From Pseudomonas sp. PDM18 (GTDB lineage Bacteria > Pseudomonadota > Gammaproteobacteria > Pseudomonadales > Pseudomonadaceae), in contig NZ_JACVBX010000010.1 in assembly GCF_014852585.1 (NCBI RefSeq), positions 1 to 64,000 of the forward strand: a DNA stretch of 64,000 nt, given 5' to 3'. The position numbers were made by a program, and so were the translations under genes. This document shows positions 46,140 through 53,583 of this stretch, one piece after another (position 1 is the stretch's first letter; each line of letters starts with the position of its first letter). A model generated the notes under the pieces. The model was given only the letters and a program-made list of their open reading frames with translations. It ran no database searches and was not told the origin of the DNA.

Positions 46140-46221
46140 CTGTAGGAGCGAGCTTGCTCGCGAACAAAGCTCACCGATCACTCCGTCGCTGGGCGGTTCG
46201 CGAGCAAGCTCGCTCCTACAG
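46140..46221. repeat. Inverted pair of Pseudomonas REP elements
   Basis: TGTAGGAGCGAGCTTGCTCG-type arm (46140-46165) and its exact reverse complement (46196-46221), 30 bp apart. The same REP sequence occurs at 62165-62243 and 63580. Located in the convergent gap after the dehydrogenase and before a minus-strand hypothetical. Confidence 0.92.
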
Positions 46222-46254
46222 GTCCTGCCCGGCAGGCTGGGTCAGGTTACGTAC

Positions 46255-47166
46255 TCAGGCCGTGCGCCGCCCGCTGCCGGCATTGCCGGCGGCGGGCGGC
46301 CACTGCTCCATCCATTCGCGGAAGCGGATGCGTTCCTCGCGCACCAGCCAGCCATCCTGCTCGGCGAAACTCTCCGACAGCCACAGGCCACGGGTGCTGG
46401 CCTTGCACAGCTCGCCCTTGCTCAGGGTAAGCAGCTCGCCGGTCGGCTGCCCATGCTCCAGCGGCAGCAGGTAGATGTCCGGGCGACGGCGGTCCAGCCG
46501 CGCCACCAGCGGGCCGCTTTCGAGTTTCTCGTCGACGTGGAACAGGCTCACCTCGCGGGCATCCTTGGGCAGCTCCATGCGCAGGTCATAGACCAACTGC
46601 AGCGAGGCCGTCGGCAGGTGCACATAGGCCTGCGGGCGCTCCAGCAAGCGCAGCGCACCGGCCTGAACCGGGCGCGAGGCGCCGGACAGCGGGGTCAGGG
46701 AGAAGTGGCTGGTTTCGCGATAGCGCAGGATGCCCTCGTAGGGCGTCGGCAGCCAGGTGTCGCCAAAGCGCCCGCCCAGCCAGCCGTCGGCAGTTTCCAC
46801 CAGGCATTCCTCGGCGACTTCCTGGATCGCGGTGAGCAGCGGCAGGTTCAGTTCGTGGGCCGGCACATAGCCGGAAATCAGCTTGAGCACCGTGTCGCCA
46901 CGGTCCAGGCGGCGTTGGCGCACCAGGATCCAGTGGTCGCGTCCCTGGTAGTTCAGGGTCAGGCGCACCGAAACGCCGAGGTTGGCCAGTTCAGTGACGA
47001 AGCGCTCGGTCTCGTTGATCTCGATGGGGCGGCGCTTTTCCAGGACCTGGGCGAAGTTCAGGGGCTTGCCGAGGGTCTGGTAGATGAGACCTTCCGGGCT
47101 GGCTTCCACCAGCAGCGGCAGGGTCTTGAAGGCGGTCGGGTCCTTGCGGGCGAGCGTACGGGGCAT
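46255..47166 (-). CDS. Conserved hypothetical protein (PA4993-like)
   Basis: 303 residues, soluble, not assigned to a family by inspection. A segment LLTAIQEVAEECLVETADG resembles part of a Nudix box, but the required leading Gly and REUxEE spacing are absent. No signal peptide or membrane segment is visible. The ATG at 47166 (MPRTLARKD) has GGAAG upstream; an in-frame start at 47280 is less likely. PAO1 has an equivalent uncharacterised gene in this position. Confidence 0.8.
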   Translation of the reverse strand: MPRTLARKDPTAFKTLPLLVEASPEGLIYQTLGKPLNFAQVLEKRRPIEINETERFVTELANLGVSVRLTLNYQGRDHWILVRQRRLDRGDTVLKLISGYVPAHELNLPLLTAIQEVAEECLVETADGWLGGRFGDTWLPTPYEGILRYRETSHFSLTPLSGASRPVQAGALRLLERPQAYVHLPTASLQLVYDLRMELPKDAREVSLFHVDEKLESGPLVARLDRRRPDIYLLPLEHGQPTGELLTLSKGELCKASTRGLWLSESFAEQDGWLVREERIRFREWMEQWPPAAGNAGSGRRTA

Positions 47167-47486
47167 AGGGTCTTCCTTCTCGTACAGGGCGCCGGGTTGC
47201 GCTGGCGCGTCCTTACCGTGGTAAGCGACGCCGACGCGAACGCTGACCGTCTGCTGGGGACGGTCCGGCCGATCGTTCAATTACGGGGTCGCTACAACCT
47301 AGACAGCCTGACACCGCTCCTGGTGTCATCGAAAATCCAAAGGATTTCCGGATTTTTCCCTGAAAGGCTTTGCGATTCCGAGGCTTTTGCGTGGGAATCG
47401 CCGGTTGGCGACAGTTTCTGTGCCCGCGGTTTTCGCCGGGGGAGTTGGAGCATGGCACAGGAATGCGTAATCCACATGACCGCCGA
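47167..47486. other. Gap of ~320 bp without a convincing gene
   Basis: Holds a 7-bp hairpin TGACACC / GGTGTCA at 47309-47328 and a small AATCC-AAA-GGATT hairpin near 47334. Both could be part of the 3' end of the aldo/keto reductase transcript on the minus strand. No plausible coding frame: open frames here are Arg/Pro-rich continuations of antisense reads. Confidence 0.4.
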
Positions 47487-48290
47487 TCAGCGGTCGAGGA
47501 CCTCGGCGGCAATGTCCACGTTGTGCGCGAGATGCAGTGGATTGATAGTGCCGACGATGGCGCTGGCGACGCCCGGATGGCCCAGCACCAGTTCGAAGCT
47601 GGCGCGCACCGGGTCGACGCCGGGGGCGAGGGCGGCGTGGCCGCTGGCCAGGGCCTTCTTGATCAGGATGCCGCGGCCATGGGCCTGGGCGTGGTCGATC
47701 ACCGGCTTTTCCGCCTGCTCGTTGAGGTTGTAGGTGACCATCGCGCAGTCACCGCGCTCCAGGGCCAGCAGGCCGCCGTCGGCAGTCTTGCCGGAGAAGC
47801 CGAAGCCGCGGATCAGCCCTTCGTCCTTCAGGCGCTCAAGGGTCGCGTAGACCTCGGTGCCGCGCAGGATGTCCAGGTCATTGCCGTCGGAATGCACCAG
47901 CACCAGGTCGATGTAGTCGGTCTCCAGACGCTGCAGGCTGCGTTCCACCGAGCGGCGCGTGTGGGCGGCGCTGAAGTCGAACTGCGACTGGCCGCCGACG
48001 AATTCCTCGCCGGTCTTGCTGACGATCACCCACTGGTGGCGCTGGCCGCGCAGCAGCGGGCCGAGGCGCTCTTCGCTGCGACCATAGGCCGGCGCGGTGT
48101 CGATCAGGTTGATGCCCAGTTCGCGGGCCAGTGCGATCAGGTCGGCGGCCTCGCGGTCATCGGGGATGCGGAAGCCTTCGGGGTACTTCACGCCCTGGTC
48201 GCGGCCGAGCTTCACGGTACCCAGGCCCAGTGGCGAGACGTTCAGGCCCGTGCTGCCCAGCGGGCGATGCAGGTGATGCAGGGTCTTCAT
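47487..48290 (-). CDS. Aldo/keto reductase
   Basis: 267 residues, shorter than most AKRs (~320) but with the fold's catalytic tetrad: NLIDTAPAYGRSEERLG (Asp and Tyr), VIVSKTG (Lys) and LVLVHSDG (His). NADPH-dependent reduction of an unknown carbonyl. The ATG at 48290 overlaps the stop of the FAD oxidoreductase (ATGA), so the two are co-translated. PAO1 PA4992/PA4991 has the same arrangement. An in-frame upstream start (48563) would lie inside the oxidoreductase gene. Confidence 0.9.
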   Translation of the reverse strand: MKTLHHLHRPLGSTGLNVSPLGLGTVKLGRDQGVKYPEGFRIPDDREAADLIALARELGINLIDTAPAYGRSEERLGPLLRGQRHQWVIVSKTGEEFVGGQSQFDFSAAHTRRSVERSLQRLETDYIDLVLVHSDGNDLDILRGTEVYATLERLKDEGLIRGFGFSGKTADGGLLALERGDCAMVTYNLNEQAEKPVIDHAQAHGRGILIKKALASGHAALAPGVDPVRASFELVLGHPGVASAIVGTINPLHLAHNVDIAAEVLDR

Positions 48291-49462
48291 CCGAGCAGTT
48301 CCTCCCATACCGGGCGGGCCATGGCCGGGCGCGGCAGGTCCGGCAGGGCGGCGTTGGCTTGCGGGCGGATGCCGCTTTTCTCCAGCGACTCCAGCACGCG
48401 GTCGGCGAAGTTCGGCGCCAGGGCCAGCTTGGTCGGCCAGCCGACCAGCAGGGCGCCGTCCTCGGCGAGGAAGGCGCTGTCCGGGCGCAGCAGGTTGTTC
48501 TGCGAGGGTTCGGCGCGGTCCACGCGCAGGGTCGCCCAGCGAGCGGCGGAGAGGTCGATCCACGGCACCAGCTTGTGCAGCTCGCGCTGCGCCTCGGCGA
48601 TCTGCTCGGCCTCGTTGCGCGCCACGCCGCCGGCTTCGGCGATGTCGCCGCCCAGGTACCAGACCCAGTCGCCATTGCTCAGCGGGTGGGTGGTGACAGT
48701 GACGCGCGGTTTTGGCCCGCCGCCGAGGCAGTGGGCGTACAGCGGCTTCAGGGTGGGTGCGGTGACCAGCACCATGTGCAGCGGGCGACGCTGCATCTCC
48801 GGGCGCTCCAGGCCCAGCTCGCGCAGCAGCGCCTCGTTGCCGGCGCCGGCGCTGAGCACCACGCGTTGGGCGCGGACTTCGCGGCCGTCCACGCGCAGGC
48901 CGACCAGCTTGTCGCCTTCGCGCAGGGCTTCGATGTGTTCGCCGGCCAGCAGGCTGTCACCGGCCAGTTCGGCCAGACGGGCGACCAGGCTGGGCACGTC
49001 CAGCACTAGCTCGGTGAGGCGGTAGGCCTTGCCCTTGAAGGCCTTGTCCTGCAGGGCGGGTGGCAGGTCGCTGCCCTTCACCTGGGCGACACGACTGCGC
49101 ACCGCCTTGCTGGCGAAGAAGCTGGTGAGGTTGCCGGCCAGGCCGCCGGGCGACCACAGGTAATGAGCGTCGGAAAGCACCCGCACGCCGCGCAGGTCCA
49201 CCTCGCCGGTACCTGCCAGGCAATCGCGCCACAGCGCCGGCATGTCGGCGATGGCCTCGGAGGCGCCGGTCAGCGCACCGTGCAGCGCGTACTTGGTGCC
49301 GCCATGGATGATCCCCTGCGAGCGCATGCTCTGTACGCCGCCCAGCGCGGTGTTCTCCACCAGCACGGTGGAAAAGCCGGCGCGCCGCAGACGCGCATTG
49401 AGCCACAGACCGGCGATGCCGCCGCCGACGATGAGGATGTCGGTGCTCAGGGATTCGGACAT
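48287..49462 (-). CDS. FAD-dependent oxidoreductase (DAO family)
   Basis: 391 residues. N-terminal dinucleotide motif GGGIAGLWLNARL (14-26) and the DAO-type domain with SAGAGNEALL near 195-204. The family oxidises amines or amino acids or reduces small substrates; the substrate here is unknown. Upstream partner of the aldo/keto reductase, which may reduce the carbonyl product. The PAO1 equivalent is PA4991. ATG at 49462. Confidence 0.9.
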   Translation of the reverse strand: MSESLSTDILIVGGGIAGLWLNARLRRAGFSTVLVENTALGGVQSMRSQGIIHGGTKYALHGALTGASEAIADMPALWRDCLAGTGEVDLRGVRVLSDAHYLWSPGGLAGNLTSFFASKAVRSRVAQVKGSDLPPALQDKAFKGKAYRLTELVLDVPSLVARLAELAGDSLLAGEHIEALREGDKLVGLRVDGREVRAQRVVLSAGAGNEALLRELGLERPEMQRRPLHMVLVTAPTLKPLYAHCLGGGPKPRVTVTTHPLSNGDWVWYLGGDIAEAGGVARNEAEQIAEAQRELHKLVPWIDLSAARWATLRVDRAEPSQNNLLRPDSAFLAEDGALLVGWPTKLALAPNFADRVLESLEKSGIRPQANAALPDLPRPAMARPVWEELLG

Positions 49463-49540
49463 GAAAGCGCCTCGAGGGAAAATCGAAGCGCGCAGTATAA
49501 CCCGATGGCGCGCGGCGACAGGCCGCGCACCATTGCCTCA

Positions 49541-49873
49541 TCAGTGACCGGCGTTGCCGGAGAACAGCTGGATCACCACCACGCCGCTGACGATCAGGCC
49601 CATACCCAACAGGGCAGCGGTATCGAGCTTTTGCTGGTAGAGCACCAGCGCAGCAATACTGACCAGCACAATGCCCAGCCCTGCCCAGATGGCGTAGGCG
49701 ATGCCGACCGGAATGCTGCGCACCACCAGGGTGAGCATCCAGAAGGAAATGGCGTAGCCGACGATCACCAGCACCAGCGGCAGGGGTGTGGAGAAGCCCT
49801 TCACTGATTTCAGCGAAGCGGTGGCGATGACTTCGGCGACGATGGCGATGGCGAGGTAGAGATAGCCGGGCAT
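49541..49873 (-). CDS. emrE: Small multidrug resistance transporter (EmrE-like)
   Basis: 110 residues, four transmembrane helices, dual-topology dimer that exchanges lipophilic cations for protons. The membrane-embedded Glu (AIVAEVIATASLK, E14) and the GIAYAIWAGLGIVL motif are the EmrE signature. ATG at 49873. PAO1 PA4990 is the equivalent. Divergent from a LysR regulator whose start is about 135 bp away, so the regulator may control it. Confidence 0.93.
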   Translation of the reverse strand: MPGYLYLAIAIVAEVIATASLKSVKGFSTPLPLVLVIVGYAISFWMLTLVVRSIPVGIAYAIWAGLGIVLVSIAALVLYQQKLDTAALLGMGLIVSGVVVIQLFSGNAGH

Positions 49874-50008
49874 GGTGGGTGCTCCCCGGAACGACACGCC
49901 GCTCGGTATGAGCGACACGCAGCTGACGTTCGAATCTGCCGGGCATTCTAGTCCCCCGGATGATGGGATAAAGTCATTACCTATCTGAATTGAAGATGGG
50001 TGTCGGCC

Positions 50009-50893
50009 ATGCAGTGGAACCTGGATCAGTTGCGACTCTTCGTCAGCGTCGCCGATCAATCTTCCTTCTCGGCGGCGGCGCGACAGCTGCAGCGCGTGCA
50101 GTCGGCGGTGAGTTCCTCCATCGCGCTGCTGGAGAGCGACCTGGGCGTGACCCTGTTCGAGCGCAGCAGCGGCCGCCAGCCAGTGCTGACCGGCGAGGGC
50201 AGGGCGCTGCTGGATGAAGCCCGCGAGGTGCTGCGACAGTGCGAGCGCCTGGAAAGCCGGGCGCTGGCGCTGGTGCGCGGCACCGAGCCGTTGCTGCGCC
50301 TCGCGCAGGACGAGGCGATGCCTTACCAGCCGGTGCTTTCCGGGCTGCAGGCGCTGGCGCAGGAATTTCCCACCCTGGAGGTGCAACTGGCCAGCGGCGC
50401 CCAGGGCGACGTGGCGCGCAAGCTGCTGGAGCGCCGCGCTGACCTCGGCCTGCTGTTCCATCATGAGGGCATGCCCGAGCAACTGGAGCGGCAGCGGCTG
50501 GGCACCATCGAAATGGTCACCGTGTGCGGCGCCGGGCACGAGCTGGCCAGGCTGGACTACGCCGACCGCCGTGAGCTGGCGCGGCATCGCCAGTTGCTGA
50601 TGGCCCCGCAGGACAGCCATTACCCCGGCGGCGAGCAGATCAGCCCGCTGGTCTGGCGCGCCGACAGCTTCTACGCCATGGCCGAACTGCTGATGCGCGA
50701 CCTCGGTTGGGCCTGGCTGCCGACCCACGTGGCGCAGTATCCGGCTTACCAGCCGCTGCTGGTGGAACTGGCCAGCGACTGGACGCCACCACCGCTGGTG
50801 GTGGAGCTGGTCTGGCGCCGCGACGAGCCGCTGGGGCCGGCGGCGCAGTGGTTGGGCGAGTGCTTTGCGGAGCATCTTGCTTCGCCGGTGTGA
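50009..50893 (+). CDS. LysR-family transcriptional regulator
   Basis: 294 residues. N-terminal winged HTH (LRLFVSVADQSSFSAAARQL then QSAVSSSIALLE) and a C-terminal effector-binding domain. It corresponds to PAO1 PA4989 and is divergent from emrE, the usual LysR arrangement for its target. Start: ATG 50009 (MQWNLDQL) fits homologs; a GTG 3 codons upstream is also possible. The effector is unknown. Confidence 0.9.
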   Translation: MQWNLDQLRLFVSVADQSSFSAAARQLQRVQSAVSSSIALLESDLGVTLFERSSGRQPVLTGEGRALLDEAREVLRQCERLESRALALVRGTEPLLRLAQDEAMPYQPVLSGLQALAQEFPTLEVQLASGAQGDVARKLLERRADLGLLFHHEGMPEQLERQRLGTIEMVTVCGAGHELARLDYADRRELARHRQLLMAPQDSHYPGGEQISPLVWRADSFYAMAELLMRDLGWAWLPTHVAQYPAYQPLLVELASDWTPPPLVVELVWRRDEPLGPAAQWLGECFAEHLASPV

Positions 50894-50947
50894 CTGGCTT
50901 CGCTTGGAAATAGCTGGCTTGCCCGGATATGTCTCTGCCTGCGCTTT

Positions 50948-51066
50948 CCCCTCACCCTAGCCCTCTCCCAAGGGAGAGGGGGCAGATCGTGCCGGCTCAC
51001 ACCACGATTTCATCCTGCACCGAACGGTCCCCTCTCCTGCTTGCGGGAGAGGGTTAGGGTGAGGGG
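50948..51066 (-). repeat. MITE-like repeat, copy 2
   Basis: Reverse-complement copy of the 10913-11029 element, with the same CCCTCACCCTAACCC-type ends, internal CCCTCTCCC hairpins and central GGACCGTTCGGTGCAGGATG (on the minus strand). It lies between the LysR gene and waaA. Confidence 0.75.
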
Positions 51067-51154
51067 CTCTTGCTCTCGGCCGCGCGGAGGCTTCGGCGTT
51101 GCGGTGGAACGTGGTGCAGCCTGCTGGCCCGCGAATTTGCTACTCTCCGCCGCC

Positions 51155-52435
51155 ATGAACCGGACCCTCTATACCCTGCTGCTCCACCTGGGCCTGCCGC
51201 TGGTCGCGCTGCGCCTGTTCCTGCGTTCGCGCAAGGCGCCGGCCTATGCCCTGCGCGTCGGCGAGCGTTTCTCCCTCAGCCTGCCGGCGCTCATGCCCGG
51301 CGGCATCTGGGTGCACGCGGTGTCGGTGGGTGAGAGCATCGCCGCCGCGCCGATGATCCGCGCGCTGATGCAGCGCCACCCCGGCCTGCCGATCACCGTC
51401 ACCTGCATGACGCCCACCGGCTCCGAGCGCATCCGCGCGCTGTTCGGCGACCAGGTGCAGCACTGCTACCTGCCCTACGACCTGCCCTGGGCGGCGGCGC
51501 GCTTCCTCGACCGTGCGCAGCCGGTGCTGGGCGTGATCATGGAAACCGAGTTGTGGCCCAACCACATCCACCAGTGCGCCAAACGCGGCATTCCGGTGGC
51601 GTTGGCCAACGCGCGGCTGTCCGAACGCTCGGCGCGCGGTTACGCACGCTTCGCCGGGCTGACCCGGCCGATGCTGGAAGAGATGAGCTGGATTGCCGTG
51701 CAGACCGAGGCCGAAGCCGAGCGCTTCCGTCAGTTGGGCGCGCGCCCGGACTGTGTGAGCGTGACCGGTTCGATCAAGTTCGACCTGACCATCGACCCTG
51801 AACTGCTGGTGCGCGCCGATGACCTGCGCGCCCAGTGGCAGGCGCAGCAGCGGCCGGTGTGGATTGCCGCCAGTACCCATGCCGGGGAAGACGAGATCGT
51901 CCTCGCTGCGCATCGCCAGTTGCTGGAAAAACACCCGGAGGCGCTGCTGATCCTGGTGCCCCGCCACCCGGAACGCTTCAACCCGATGTTCGAGCTGTGC
52001 AATCGCGAAGGCTTGCGCACCCTGCGCCGCTCCACCGGTGAGCAGGTCACGGCGGACACCCAGGTGCTGCTGGGCGACACCATGGGCGAGTTGCTGTTCC
52101 TCTATGCGCTGGCCGATGTCGCCTTCGTCGGCGGCAGCCTGGTGCCCAACGGCGGGCATAACCTGCTTGAGCCGGCGGCTCTGGGCAAGCCGGTGCTGTC
52201 CGGCCCGCACCTGTTCAACTTCCTGGAGATCGCGGCGCAACTGCGCGAGGTCGGCGCGCTGCGCGAAGTGGTCGATGCGCCTTCGCTGGCGGTGGCGGTG
52301 GCCGCCCTGTGGGACGAGCCGGCTTCTGCCGAGCGCATGGCCGATGCCGGTCTGGGCGTGATGAAGGCCAACCAGGGTGCGCTGGAGCGTTTGCTGGATG
52401 GCCTCGGGCGACTGATCAGAAAGTCGGCGGCGTAA
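51155..52435 (+). CDS. waaA: Kdo transferase (LPS)
   Basis: GT30 enzyme that attaches Kdo residues to lipid A at the inner membrane. 426 residues, normal length. N-terminal membrane anchor (TLLLHLGLPLVALRLFLR), the acceptor-side Glu in VSVGESIAAAPMI, the interdomain METELWPN, and the donor site FVGGSLVPNGGHNLLEPAA. ATG 51155 is the conserved start; longer in-frame reads run into the upstream repeat. Its 3' end overlaps the convergent regulator by 20 bp. Confidence 0.96.
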   Translation: MNRTLYTLLLHLGLPLVALRLFLRSRKAPAYALRVGERFSLSLPALMPGGIWVHAVSVGESIAAAPMIRALMQRHPGLPITVTCMTPTGSERIRALFGDQVQHCYLPYDLPWAAARFLDRAQPVLGVIMETELWPNHIHQCAKRGIPVALANARLSERSARGYARFAGLTRPMLEEMSWIAVQTEAEAERFRQLGARPDCVSVTGSIKFDLTIDPELLVRADDLRAQWQAQQRPVWIAASTHAGEDEIVLAAHRQLLEKHPEALLILVPRHPERFNPMFELCNREGLRTLRRSTGEQVTADTQVLLGDTMGELLFLYALADVAFVGGSLVPNGGHNLLEPAALGKPVLSGPHLFNFLEIAAQLREVGALREVVDAPSLAVAVAALWDEPASAERMADAGLGVMKANQGALERLLDGLGRLIRKSAA

Positions 52436-53009
52436 TTACCCAGAGCACCACGGCATCCACCTCGCCGGGATTGCCGTAGCGGTGCGGCTCCTGGCTGGAG
52501 TAGCTGAAGCTGTCGCCCTCGTTGAGCACGAAATGGCGTTCGCCCACCCACAGCTCGAATGTGCCGCTGAGCAGGTATCCGGCTTCCTCGCCGTCGTGGC
52601 TGTAGCTCTGCTGGCTGTAGGTTCCGGGCGGAAACTTCGAATGGAGGATTTCCAGCTGGCGGCTGGGCTGCGGGCTGAGCAGTTCGTCGATGATGCCGTC
52701 TTCGTAATGCACGCTGGTGCGGGCATTGCGCCGCACCACGTAGCCGGCGTCGGCCGGGTCGACCTGCACTTCGCTGGCGAAGAACCACTGAATGGTCACG
52801 CCCAGGCTGCGGGCGATGTTGAACAGCGCCGGGATCGACGGGTAGGCCAGGTTGCGTTCCAGTTGGCTGATGTAGCCGGCGGTGAGTCCGCTCTGCTCGG
52901 CCAGCTCCGCCAGGGTCATGCCGCGCCGCTTGCGCAGACCGCGGATGCGGGTGCCGAGGAACTGCGCTTCGGCGTTGGCGGGGGCTTCCTGCGGGGCTTT
53001 GCGGCTCAT
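52416..53009 (-). CDS. XRE-family regulator with C-terminal cupin domain
   Basis: 197 residues. HTH_XRE at about 18-75 (RKRRGMTLAELAEQSGLTAG with YISQLERNLAYPS), cupin domain at ~115-190 with YSHDGEEAGYLLSG and FSYSSQEPHRYGNPG. PuuR/PauR-like regulators with this layout often control amine or amino-acid catabolism and bind a small effector in the cupin. It may regulate the nearby oxidoreductase-cupin and binding-protein/aldolase genes; this is inference. ATG at 53009 with AGGACC upstream; an in-frame ATG at 53045 lacks a ribosome binding site. PAO1 PA4987 position. Confidence 0.88.
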   Translation of the reverse strand: MSRKAPQEAPANAEAQFLGTRIRGLRKRRGMTLAELAEQSGLTAGYISQLERNLAYPSIPALFNIARSLGVTIQWFFASEVQVDPADAGYVVRRNARTSVHYEDGIIDELLSPQPSRQLEILHSKFPPGTYSQQSYSHDGEEAGYLLSGTFELWVGERHFVLNEGDSFSYSSQEPHRYGNPGEVDAVVLWVITPPTF

Positions 53010-53063
53010 GCGGCGGTGGTCCTGGCGATTGGCGTCGTGGGGCATTCTAAACAATGCGTCGAT

Positions 53064-53486
53064 TCATCGTTGCGCGCAGTTCGGCTCAAAACGCACAAGG
53101 TAGTAGAGGATGTAGCCGGAGTAGCGCAGCGTTCCTGCTTCGACCTCTTGGCTGAAGCACTCCTTGAGGGCATCTTCGTCGGCAAAACCATAGTCGGGTA
53201 GCTTCGCTTCCGCGAAGCCCGCCAGACGCCAGAAATCGAACCCGTCGATTTCACCCTTGGCGCCAAAGTCGAAGTCCACGGTTCCGTCAGGCAGTTGGAC
53301 GGCGCAGCCGTAGCCATGCTTGAAGTAGTGCACACCGTCTTTGAGTGTTCCCCGATGGGGAATGTCGAGAAATGCCCATTCGCGATTACTGGCGGGGCGA
53401 GCGATGGCCGATTGTTCGAGCAGCGCCACTGCCTGGCGTACGGCGCGCTGATAGTCGGCGACGAGTTTGGCTAGACCTGGGTTCAT
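53064..53486 (-). CDS. DUF6896-like small protein
   Basis: 140 residues, soluble, with a basic N-terminal helix and a compact core showing HGYGCAVQLPDGTVDFDFG and IDGFDFWRLAGF, a pattern recalled from DUF6896 proteins. Function unknown. Members of such families are often scattered accessory genes, sometimes near toxins as immunity proteins, but no toxin gene is seen here. Codon use looks less GC-biased than the neighbours, suggesting acquisition. Confidence 0.65.
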   Translation of the reverse strand: MNPGLAKLVADYQRAVRQAVALLEQSAIARPASNREWAFLDIPHRGTLKDGVHYFKHGYGCAVQLPDGTVDFDFGAKGEIDGFDFWRLAGFAEAKLPDYGFADEDALKECFSQEVEAGTLRYSGYILYYLVRFEPNCAQR

Positions 53487-53539
53487 GGCTTCAACGATTG
53501 GCTACAGAACGGCCATTCTAGAGTGCAATCCTGGTTGAT

Positions 53540-53575
53540 GGGCCCTGGGGACGGATTGATCCGTCCCCAGGGCCC
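53540..53575. terminator. 17-bp perfect hairpin after the oxidoreductase gene
   Basis: Perfect inverted arms 53540-53556 and 53559-53575 around a 2-base centre, starting 8 bp beyond the oxidoreductase stop (minus strand). No T-run follows on either strand, so it looks like an mRNA 3'-end structure rather than a standard intrinsic terminator. Confidence 0.55.
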
Positions 53576-53583
53576 AAGCAGGC

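Noticed and set aside
46140..46221. REP pair considered as a CRISPR or terminator
   Set aside because: Only two inverted arms and no spacer series; no U-run follows, so it is a REP pair.
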